64,000 nt of DNA from Eledone cirrhosa (taxonomy: Eukaryota; Mollusca; Cephalopoda; Octopoda; Eledonidae), in NCBI GenBank assembly GCA_964016885.1, contig OZ024743.1, forward strand, positions 177,733,427-177,797,426, read 5' to 3'. The translations under genes and the position numbers were made by a program. Below, piece by piece: positions 55,597 to 64,000 of the stretch (its first letter is position 1; each line of letters starts with the position of its first letter). The notes beneath the pieces were generated by a model. It searched no databases. It was given only the letters and a program-made list of their open reading frames with translations, and was not told the origin of the DNA.

Positions 55597-55672
55597 CAAA
55601 TCTAAGATGGTCACATCACAAACATTTTTCAAATCGACCCACGTTGAGCAATAAAAAATCGATAGCAATAAT
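55597..55672 (+). repeat. Duplicate of the Helitron segment at 54603-54676
   Basis: CTAAGATGGTCACATCACAA, TTTTTCAAATCGACCCACG and TTGAGCAATAAAAAATCGAT match the upstream Helitron fragment with few changes. Confidence 0.85.
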
Positions 55673-55724
55673 ATAAACTTTATTGACAATGAAGGAACAT
55701 ACTGAACAGGATGTCTGATAGTAT

Positions 55725-58700
55725 TGGACTGTTGTGCATCCTGCCTTCACAGGACGTCCTCGGTTCTTTTTCGAAAAAATTCAAGATGCTTTAACTATTG
55801 TGCGCCTTTTCTGTAAACCAGATTTGTTTATACTTTCACTTAAAATCCAACATGGGAAGAGATTCAGAAAGAACTCTTTCCAGGTCAAAATTCCACAGCC
55901 AGGCAGGATCTTATTGCCAGAGTTTTCAATCTTAAGTTAATTAAGCTCATGGAACTTATCAAAACAGGTGAAATCTTTGGCCCACTACAATGTGACATGC
56001 TTACAATTGAGTGGCAAAAAACGAGGCTTGCCACATGCCCACATTCTGATCTGGTTAAAGACAAAACTTAGATCAGATGAAATTGACAATGTCATTTCTG
56101 CTGAGTTTCCTGATCCGGCAATCGACAGGGACCTTCACCAAAAAGTTAAAGCACACATGGTGCATGGCCTATGTGGACATGGATTTCACAACAACCTACC
56201 GTGTATTAAGGACAAGTCTAGGTGCTCAAAGAAATTTCCCCGACAGTTCATTAAGGACACTCAAACTGGTCATGACGGATACCCACTATATCGCCGGAGA
56301 AGACCCGAAGATCGTGGATTCACAGCAAGGGTTGGCAAACATGAGGTTGACAACAGATGGGTTGTTCCATATAATACACTCCTAAAGATTTTTGTAATTC
56401 GATTAAATCTATAAAATACATTTGTAAGTACATTAATAAAGGCTCTGATTCTGCTACGTTTGGATTACTTCGGGAAAACAGCCGAGATGAAGTGGCCCAG
56501 TACAAAACTGGAAGATAGATTAGCTCTAATGAAGCGTTCTGGCGGATTTTCGGATTTTTATACATCAACGGCATTCTGCTGTTCAAAACCTCCAAGTGCA
56601 CCTGGAGAACGGTCAGAGACTATATTTTACGAATGCATCAGCTGCTCAGTTAGCACAAGAACCAAAGGATACTACACTTACCGCTTTCTTTAAACTATGT
56701 CAAGAAGATCCATTTGCTAAAACCTTACTATATCCACAAGTCCCATCTTACTATACCTGAGACAAAAATACATGGAAGCGAAGAAATACAGGACAGTATG
56801 TCCAAGGTTATCCGAGAATCAAGTCCAACGAGTACTTGGGCAGAGTTTATACTGTACCCCCAAACCAACACGAGTGCTTCCATCTTCGCATGCTACTGCA
56901 TGAGGTCAGAGGACCTACCTGCTTTGATGATCCCCTAACGTTCGACGGACAAGTTCTTCCAACATACAGAAAGACATGTTTGAGGCGTGGATTGCTGGTA
57001 GATGGTTCGCAGTGGGATGAAACGATGGCGAAAGCTGCTCTTTCCCATTCATCTGCAAGCCTAAGAAATTTATTTGCGGTACATTTGCACTCGTGCAACT
57101 TATCTGATCCTCTGTCCTTGTGGATGAAATATAGGGATGAACTAACAGACGACCACAGAAACCAAGCACAATTGCTGCTTCCAGAAATAGAGGTCGGCTT
57201 TAATAATGAATTATACAACAAAGCTCTCATTGATATTTGTGGACAAGTTAGCTCTGATTGGAGGAAAGGTTTTACGTGACTACCGTTTACCAGAAACTCA
57301 TCGCACCGACTCAAACGAACTTCCCACAGTTATCATACAGGAGACTTCTTATGACATCCATGATCTCGGCCTCTATGTCATAGATAATGAGCCAAAACTT
57401 CTAGCTGATCAGCGACTGGTTTATACCACCATTACTGAATCGGTATTTCAAAGAAGAGATGGCATAATTTTCCTCGGTGCTCCAGGAGGGGACAGGAAAA
57501 ACTTTCGTTACTAAGCTTCTTCTTGCAAAGGTTAGACAGAATAAGGACATAGCAATAGCAGTTGCGTCCTCTGGAATCGCAGCAACTTTGCTCCCTGGTG
57601 GAAGGACGGCACATTCAGTTTTTAAATTGTCCCTTGATTTGGAAAAATTGGAAACTCCTACATGTCATATCACCAAAGACTCCGAAAGGGCTCATCTGCT
57701 GCGAAGGTGTCACCTTATTGTTTGGGATGAGTGCACAATGGCGCACAAAGGTGCGCTTGAGGCACTAGACAGGTATTTGCAAGACGTACGGGATTGCAGT
57801 GATGTTATGGGGGGGGGGGTCACTCTCTGCTATCGGGAGACTTCAGACAGACTCTTCCTATAATACCGAAAGGAACAAGAGCAGAGAGCAGATGTGGTAA
57901 ATACATATCTTAAGTCTTCACCATTGTGGCGACAAGTGACATCATTAAGACTAACTACCAACATGCGTGCAAGATTGCATAGGGACCTTTCTGTCATCAA
58001 CATTTTCTGGAAACATTCTTACAATCGGAGATGGTAACCTACCTCCGGATACAGATGCACACATAGCAATTGATCACATCTGCAATGCCGTTGAAACTGT
58101 CGATGATCTCAAGGCGAGTGTATTCCCGAACTGTCTCTCTGTACCATATCTCCCCTCTCTCACTCTCTTTATACCATATCTCCTCTCTCTCACTTTATAC
58201 CATATCTCCTCTCTCTCTCTCCCTCTGTACCATATCTTATCTCTCCCTCTCTCCCTGTACCATATCTTGATTGGCTATACGAAAGAGCCATTCTTGCACC
58301 CAAAAATATCACGATTAGCTGTATTAACGATCAGTTTCTTCAGCTTCTTCCTGGATGTCCACGGGTATATAAATCTATTGATACTGTATGTGATCCACAG
58401 GATTCGGTCAATTATCCAGTTGAATTTCTAAATTTTTTAAATCCTTCCGGTTTACCTCCTAATACATTGGTTCTGAAAGAGGAAACGTCAGTTATTTTGC
58501 TGAGAAATATCACTCCTCCAAAACTATGCAATAGTACACGTCTTGTGGTTAAAAAACTGTCTCCACTTAGTATTGACGCTACCATTCAATCCGGATGTGG
58601 AAAAGGCGAGGATGTGATAATAACAAAAATTATCCTGACTACATCAGGCGTGGATACTCACTTCTCCTTTCGCCGAACCCAATATCCCTTCGTGTTGCCT

Positions 58701-58885
58701 TTGCGTTGTCCATAAACAAGTCACAAGTTCAAACTCTATCCGTCGCTGGAATTCACTTGGATCAACCTTGCTTTTCGCACGGACAATTGTACGTTGCCTG
58801 CTCACGAGTTGGCAGTAGAGATAATCTCTTTGCGTTTGTTCCGAAAAGAAAAACAAAGAATATCGTCTATCCTGAAGTGCTTTAG
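55725..58885 (+). pseudogene. Helitron Rep/PIF1 helicase pseudogene
   Basis: Read through frame changes: FTGRPRFFFEKIQDALTIVR (55740), then FT-stop-NPTWEEIQKELFPGQ (about 55835; Rep motif 1), and GLPHAHILIW (56025; the HUH motif of the Rep nuclease). RCSKKFPR...GYPLYRRR follows at 56220-56300. In the helicase, GAPGG/GTGKTF (Walker A, 57476-57505) is split by one extra G. LIVWDECTMAHK (57716) is Walker B. LLSGDFRQTLPI follows at 57827, after a G-run that shifts the frame, then TNMRARLH (57958). WLYERAILAPKN (58268) follows the inserted minisatellite, and QVQTLSVAGI...LYVACSRVGSRDNLF (58725-58830) closes the helicase. It belongs to the Helitron Rep-helicase family with near full-length Rep and helicase; the N-terminus is absent. 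Confidence 0.85.
58126..58265 (-). repeat. Inverted piece of the Helitron minisatellite inserted in the helicase
   Basis: CTCTCTGTACCATATCTCC and related units are the reverse complement of the GA-rich array at 54840-55040. The insertion falls between ASVFPN and WLYERAILAPKN, two blocks that are almost adjacent in Helitron helicases. Confidence 0.85.
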
Positions 58886-58889
58886 TGTT

Positions 58890-59315
58890 AACAAAAACAC
58901 TTATTACAGCTCTGCCTTGACTTCAATTTACTCATTACAAAACATACCAATGAATATGTCATGTAGGATATTTTGGATTATAATTTCAAAATTTAACCAT
59001 ACACAGCGAAGGATGCTCTCAAAGAATACATTTTCTCATATTCTACTATCATTGTTTTTTTGTTTGTATACAACTCTGCTTTCATTACAACTGTTTTTTT
59101 ACAGATTTGCAACGTGTATTGTCTTTAATCATTTGTATAACTACATCCTGTTCAGTGTTTTCCTTAATTATCAGCATAGTTTTATGTGTACAAAGATTGC
59201 ACTAAATATTCGTTTGCATTAATTATTGAAAACTTCTGCTTATTTTGACAGGTTGGGGACAAATAATTTTCTTCTTTTACTTCCTAGCTGTATATTCTTA
59301 GCATAATTTCAAACC
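58890..59315 (+). other. Helitron 3' untranslated region
   Basis: AT-rich; the plus-strand open frame here is not recognised. Lies between the helicase stop and the 3' hairpin. Confidence 0.55.
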
Positions 59316-59342
59316 CCGAGCAACGCCGGGTAAATCTGCTAC

Positions 59343-59366
59343 TATATATATATATATATATATATT
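59343..59366. repeat. (TA)n tract
   Basis: Short; immediately after the Helitron 3' end. Confidence 0.9.
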
Positions 59367-59480
59367 AAAATAACAGATTAAAGTTTAAGCAAAGAATCGC
59401 TGCTTTCACCCTTAACTGGATCTTCTGAAACTAAAAAAATCAATCTGTTAACGCAGAAGTAAATATTTCGAAAAACGTTA
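59366..59480 (+). repeat. Third copy of the foldback arm end
   Basis: AAAATAACAGATTAAAGTTT, GCAAAGAATCGCTGCTTTCA and TTCTGAAACTAAA match 21728-21850. Truncated after AAATATTTCGAAAAACGTT. Confidence 0.8.
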
Positions 59481-59499
59481 CACACTATATATATATATA

Positions 59500-59820
59500 T
59501 GTACAAACACACTATACAAACACACACACACCGAGTCATAATGACGTAATGCAGACAGCAGACATACAGACAGATATTATAAGGGCGCAACGTTATATGT
59601 ATGTATCTATCTAAAAAGAGAAAGACTAAGAATTATAGAGAGAGATCGCTAAATCGCCTAATGTAGTCCCTAGGGCATTGAAAATTTGAAATTTATTTCG
59701 CTCAAAACACTCACCGGACCATAAGTATTACATGTGTAAAGTTTGAAAAAACTCGGTTGGGTGGTTCTCGAGCTTTAGTGATTGGACTTACAGACAGACA
59801 TTCTCTGTTTTAGTAATATA
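59500..59820 (-). mobile_element. Fragment related to the non-autonomous Helitron at 34.5 kb, plus unknown tail
   Basis: 59545-59620 on the minus strand matches 34530-34625 (GTCTGCCTGTCTG-like and TATAACG blocks). 59640-59820 (TTTGAAAAAACTCGGTTGGG, GACAGACATTCTCTG) looks like the 3' region of a retroposon or Helitron common in invertebrates. Confidence 0.45.
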
Positions 59821-59822
59821 GA

Positions 59823-60050
59823 CTAGCAGAAAACCACCCGGTGGGCGGTTTTCTGCTAGCAAATCTAGTGTATATACTGATATTGTTGAGATTTGGATGA
59901 GAAATATTTTCGGCACCACATGTGCACCGTCTCTCGGTGTGTCTTTTATGCATGTATAAATATATATGTTATCTATACGGTGAAATCTTTGAAATAAATA
60001 TATGTTAAAACGAAAAAGGAGAAAAAGAGATTAGTGACGGAAATATAAAC
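59823..60050 (+). repeat. Third copy of the AGCAGAAAACCAC hairpin element, diverged
   Basis: Palindrome CTAGCAGAAAACCACCC/GGGCGGTTTTCTGCTAG at 59823-59859, then a body less similar to the 46- and 53-kb copies but with GTGTATA, TGATATTG and AGATTAGTGACGGAAATATA in order. Confidence 0.65.
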
Positions 60051-60149
60051 GTTATGATACATAAACGTTATGATATAACGATGGAAATATATCTTCAAAT
60101 GGTCCTTGGCATGGTGTCAAGTCAGAACCGCCTCGAACTGGTTATATAT

Positions 60150-60405
60150 ATATATTACACACACAGAAATGTATATATATATTTCTGTGTGTGTATATAT
60201 ATATATATATACACAGAAATGTATATATATTTCTGTGTGTATATATATATATATTACACACACAGAAATGTATATATATTTCTGTGTGTATATATATATA
60301 TTTCTGTGTGTGTATATATATATATATATTACACACACAGAAATGTATATATATTTCTGTGTGTGTATATATATATATTACACACACAGAAATGTATATA
60401 TATTT
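60150..60405. repeat. Minisatellite of self-complementary units
   Basis: About five to six copies of a palindromic unit (ACACACAGAAATGTATATAT with TTTCTGTGTGT) separated by (TA)n. Each unit can fold on itself. Confidence 0.93.
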
Positions 60406-60525
60406 CTTAGAACAAAATTATTATTAATGTTTTGCTGTTCATAACAATTGGAATTGAAAAATTACTTTTGAAATTATTAGTTATTTTACTAATGCTTAGA
60501 TATGTAAAAATGAAGCAATATTTCT

Positions 60526-60720
60526 AATAATTGTTTCTACTTTTGGCACAAGGCCAGCAATTACCCAGTACATTACTGGTACTTTATTTTATCGACCCCG
60601 TGAGGATGAAAGGCAAAGTTAACCTCGGCGGTATTTGAACTCAGACCGTAAAGGGACGTAACTCCATACTATGAACCATGGTGTCCGACTCCCTACAGAT
60701 TCTGCCAATCCACCGCCCTA
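60526..60720 (-). repeat. tRNA-derived SINE, full-length minus
   Basis: AATTGTTTCTACTTTTGGC tail to CCAATCCACCGCC head; well conserved. Confidence 0.93.
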
Positions 60721-61540
60721 ATGTCTGTACGTAATGAGGGAGTGAGAGGGGAGAGAAAGAAAGGCAGAGGTGAAGTGACGAAGTGACTCTCTCCTCCTCC
60801 TCCTCCTCCATCTCCCCATTCGTCACAGCGATAGAGGGGAGGAATGTTAGTGTGTTACAAAGAGAAAGAGTGAGAGTGAGAGAAACAGACAAACTAAAAG
60901 AGAGGGATAGCTGGAGAGAAAGAGAGAGATAGCAACCACGCGCGCACGTGTTTCCACTGTCGGACAGACAGACAGACAGACAGACAGAGAAATTGCTGGT
61001 TATATATTATAAGGAGATTACTAGTGACAAAATAATAATTTTTAATGGTTGGAAGGCCAAAGAATGCGTATGAAGAATTAAACCGTCAAATGTATTTTCA
61101 CTGAACTACTAAGGATTTCGTTTTCAATAAAGATTGTTCGACCGTTAATAAACGCTATAAAGGTTTCGCTAACATATTTTTCAAATTCTGTAAGCTCACA
61201 ATGAGGAGAGAAAAAGACATCGGTTCCTTCTCAGAGCTTCGCTTCAACTAACGTTTATGCTTTTTCTAACTTCAACCTTTAACCAGCACTAAACCGTTCC
61301 TGGCTAACAAAATTAAACATCTTGTAGTGATTCATTGTTGAATGCTTTTTAACACTAAACATTCTGAATAAAACACATTTTAATTATTTATACACTCAAG
61401 AGGTTTTGAGACTTTTATCAGAGAGAAATATATTTAACTCTGATCCACACAAAACTCAAGTTTCCCTTGTAGCCCACCAAAGTGAAGGTGCTCAGGGCGC
61501 TTGTCTAATCATTTTAAATTGTTATTATTTTACCCGTATA
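60721..61540. other. No gene recognised
   Basis: Contains (CTC)n at 60788-60810, (GACA)n at 60962-60986 and GA-rich stretches; the rest is AT-rich. Confidence 0.5.
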
Positions 61541-61543
61541 CTA

Positions 61544-61733
61544 GCGGTGGATTGGCAGTATCGGTAGAGGGTCGGACGCTATGCTTTGCAGCATAGAATT
61601 ACGGCCCTTTACGGTCTAAGTTCAAATTCCGCCGAGGTTAACTTTGCCTTTCATCCTTACGGGGTCGATAAATAAAGTACCAGTAATGCACTGGGATAAT
61701 TTTTGGCCTTGTGCCAAAAGTAGTAGCAATTAT
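61544..61733 (+). repeat. tRNA-derived SINE, full length
   Basis: GCGGTGGATTGGCAGTATCG to AGTAGCAATTATT; a one-base deletion in GATAAATAAAG. Confidence 0.93.
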
Positions 61734-61949
61734 TTTACCCGTATTCTGTCATATCTGTCCTGTGTATGTGTTGTGTTGTTCTTGGTGTTGTTTCTGTTAC
61801 ATTGAAAGTAATATGTGTGTAGTGCCTAGCAGTGCTATCTTCTGTATGCTATGCTGTATATATTTGTAAGTGCCGAGGTTTGGGATATGTTTATGTCTGT
61901 ATGTGTTTGTTTTATCATTTCCACAGCACTTATTATAGAAATTGTTAGA

Positions 61950-62107
61950 GCAGTTCTTTAAGGTCTGAGTTCAAATCCCGCCGAGGTTAGCTTTGCTTTT
62001 CATCCTTACGGGGTCGATAAAATAAAACACCAATAATGCACTGAGGTCGATATAATCGACCCACCACCCGCCAAATTGCTGGCCTTGTGCCTATACAAGA
62101 AATCCTT
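61950..62107 (+). repeat. tRNA-derived SINE, 5' truncated, long-tail
   Basis: Starts inside the head (GCAGTTCTTTAAGGTCTGAG) and runs to TGCCTATACAAGAAATCC. Confidence 0.85.
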
Positions 62108-62133
62108 GTTATTATTATTATTGATGTAAGGGC

Positions 62134-62241
62134 AGTGGATTGGCAGTATCAGCAGAGGGTCGGACGCCATGCTTTGGCGCAAAGAGTTACGTCCCTTTAC
62201 GATCTCAGTTCAAGTCCCAAAAGTAGAAACAATTATTATTA
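62134..62241 (+). repeat. tRNA-derived SINE with its body deleted
   Basis: The complete head through TTCAAGTCCC is fused straight to the last AAAAGTAGAAACAATTATT. The whole body between B-box and tail end is absent. Confidence 0.88.
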
Positions 62242-62536
62242 TTGATGTTGTGGTTGTTGTCGTCCTCGTTGTTGTCGTTATTTCTTTAAGTATTTTATAC
62301 TATCACTAGCTATTTAAATATCTCTAATCCAGGACAAGAGAGAAGTAGAATGGTTTATTTAACTAGAGAGGGTTTTAAAAGCAACTTATTTATAGCGAGA
62401 AACGTATTGTTTGTACATATAACATGGTATTGGATATTGATTTCTGTGTTTATATCTTTATGCGAGATAAGCTCTGGATTAGGTTATTCGGTGATTTTAG
62501 GATTTCATTAAGTGGGATAGTGTTTTAGATTAGGTT

Positions 62537-62650
62537 AATAATTGTTTCTACTGTGGGCACAAGGCCATTACTGGTACTTCATTTTATCGACCCCGTAAGG
62601 ATGAAAGGCAAAGTTAACCTCCGCGGGATTTGAACTGAGATCGTAAAGGT
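62537..62650 (-). repeat. tRNA-derived SINE, minus, head truncated
   Basis: Tail, body (with a 15-20 base deletion in the tail: AAGGCCATTACTGG) and B-box, then stops after ATCGTAAAGG. Confidence 0.85.
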
Positions 62651-62754
62651 TAATAATGTTTTAGATTAGGTTAATTTGTGATTCCCAAACGGTGATGTCG
62701 AAAAACTATACAACCGTTGCCTGGTTGAAAACCAATTTATGACGATTTATCAAA

Positions 62755-63240
62755 CACGTCGTCGTCATCGTCGTCGTCAACGCCACCTTCTTCTTCTTCT
62801 TCTTCTTCTTCTTCTTCTTCTTCTTCTTCTTCTTCTTCTACCCTTGGGTCTCCCACCGGTTGGTTTTGCCCGTAAAATCTGTCCAGCGATTCTTTCCTGA
62901 AACATTCTAACCACATGCCTATTTTCTCGGAGCTGTGATCTCTCAATTTGGAGAAGTAGCGGCTATGCCTGGAGCAATTCACTGATCTCGCAGCTACGCA
63001 CTCTATCGAGTAATGTCACTCCAAATATCATTCGGGGTAACCCCATTTCAACCGCTTGTATATGCGATCGTATTCTTTCGGTCATTACCCATGGTTCATG
63101 ACCATAGATAAGGGTTGGCACGAATACCAAATTGAGTTTGGCTTTTACGCCTACCTCCATTCTTCTGATTATTGAATGTTGAAGCTGGCGCGTTACTCTA
63201 AAAGCTCATGCAATTCTTGCACTTAACCTCTTGCCTTCCA
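62755..63240 (-). pseudogene. LINE reverse transcriptase C-terminal domain with (GAA)n tail
   Basis: The minus strand reads MEVGVKAKLNLVFVPTLIYG, HEPWVMTERIRSHIQAVEMG, RMIFGVTLLDRVRSCEI and, after frame changes, MWLECFRKESLDRFYGQNQP. TLxYGHEPWVMTER is the hallmark of a molluscan LINE just after the palm. It ends in (GAA)n at 62790-62838. The same family supplies the fragments in the arms at 25.7 and 33.8 kb. The catalytic region is absent. Confidence 0.8.
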
Positions 63241-63376
63241 CCACTCATGAACACGGAATATTCTTGTTTCAAACATGTCATTATCAAAAATATTTAAACC
63301 AAATTCTGGGCTAGATAATTAACTACTGTCCTACGTCAGCTGATTTAACGTATCTCATACAAACAAATAAACACAA
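63241..63376. other. Unassigned
   Basis: Nothing recognised. Confidence 0.4.
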
Positions 63377-63522
63377 TCTAGCATAGTTACGTCCCTTTAC
63401 AGTCTGAGTTCAAATCCCGCCGAGGCTAACTTTGCCTTTCATCCTTACGGGGTCGATAAAATAAAGTACCAGTAATGTACTGGGTATTTGCTGGCCTTGT
63501 GCCTAAAGTAGAAACAATTATT
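63377..63522 (+). repeat. tRNA-derived SINE, 5' truncated
   Basis: Starts at AGCATAGTTACGTCCC and runs through a conserved body to AGTAGAAACAATTATT. Confidence 0.9.
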
Positions 63523-64000
63523 GCCTTCCTTGCTATCTATATACTCTCTAAAATAGTTAAACATTATCTCCAATACCGTTGCTTGGATACTATACATCGT
63601 TGATGTTTGACCTCACGTGTATAAAAACAGACTCTTGTTTCCTTGTGACTTGTTATTTTCTCACCACATTTGTATTCACACCTAACAACTTAATCCACCT
63701 TCACCTCATGATTCTATACACTTACGCACATACTCTACACTTTTCAACATCAATTGAAAGTATTTAGTGAAAACAAGATTCAAATCACATCAACAAACAG
63801 CACACACGTATCCTACCGTATGCTATCTATATCACACGGTTATACACAAACACAATTTAAATTACACACACACACACACTCACACACAGACACAGATACC
63901 CACACATAGACACACACAGTATCTCTCTCCCTCTCCCTCTCTCTCCGGATATATACAACTGCAACAACATTTCTTAAACACAATATCACACACCTAAACG
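63523..64000. other. AT-rich DNA with (CA)n and (CT)n runs
   Basis: CA-rich 63855-63920, CT-rich 63920-63945. Two short plus frames are not recognised. Confidence 0.5.

Larger units (their letters stand above)
54681..59342 (+). mobile_element. Degenerate autonomous Helitron, about 4.7 kb
   Basis: 5' end TCTATATATATAAAAGCGAG (54681). The 3' end CCCGAGCAACGCCGGG hairpin, then TAAATCTGCTA (59316-59341), is close to but not exactly CTRR. Between them lie a GA-rich minisatellite, a HUH Rep region and a PIF1-type helicase. Helitrons move by rolling-circle-like replication with a Rep-helicase protein. Many frameshifts make this copy inactive. Confidence 0.8.

Noticed and set aside
58126..58431. Continuation of the Helitron ORF through the Tyr-His-Ile-Ser repeat
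   Set aside because: The repeat is an inverted minisatellite insert; conserved helicase sequence resumes after it in a different frame.

Overview
No cellular protein-coding gene is recognisable in this window. It looks like intergenic or intronic DNA from a coleoid cephalopod, most likely an octopus. That assignment rests on about two dozen copies of a tRNA-derived SINE resembling the octopus OR-type SINEs, very long (TA)n tracts, and molluscan LINE, Penelope-like (PLE) and Helitron remnants. The species call is inference from repeat content; no database was searched.

Layout. 1-9 kb: SINEs, a degenerate LINE on the minus strand (2.0-2.9 kb), a mariner-like scar (5.6 kb), a LINE C-terminus (6.1 kb) and a minisatellite (7.1 kb). 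9-12.6 kb: a cluster of (TA)n-flanked palindromes, then a PLE remnant (minus) between 305-bp inverted terminal repeats. 13-19.7 kb: a mariner MITE, a hammerhead-like motif, a degenerate LINE reverse transcriptase (14.7-16.0 kb), a (TA)n/(GT)n tract and a SINE cluster. 20-24.6 kb: two palindromic PLE-end pairs carrying hammerhead motifs, then a foldback element that encloses a second inverted repeat with a tRNA-like sequence in each arm. 25.5-34.1 kb: an 8.5-kb inverted-repeat structure whose outer arms are LINE 3' ends and whose inner arms are PLE terminal repeats. It contains two PLE pseudogenes, one of which keeps an intact GIY-YIG endonuclease domain. 34-36 kb: a non-autonomous Helitron and a Helitron N-terminal fragment with 69-bp in-frame repeats. 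37-41 kb: a TRIM-like direct repeat, trinucleotide arrays and a LINE RNase H remnant. 43-46 kb: LINE C-terminus and a PLE remnant (minus) between 264-bp inverted repeats. 48.6-52.6 kb: a LINE with one uninterrupted 1130-codon ORF (reverse transcriptase, CCHC, restriction-like endonuclease) inserted in an AAT microsatellite. 54.5-59.3 kb: a degenerate autonomous Helitron (HUH Rep plus PIF1 helicase) whose helicase is interrupted by an inverted piece of the element's own 5' minisatellite. 60-64 kb: a palindromic minisatellite, SINEs and a LINE C-terminus.

The pieces do not act as a pathway. The unifying signal is a set of (TA)n-flanked palindromes and PLE terminal repeats that carry hammerhead-ribozyme-like cores. 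At least three copies can be drawn with all core elements and a paired stem I (about 21.5, 26.2-26.4 and 32.2 kb), with weaker or mutated ones elsewhere. The 1130-codon LINE is the only element that looks close to full coding capacity; nearly everything else is broken by stops, frameshifts or truncation.
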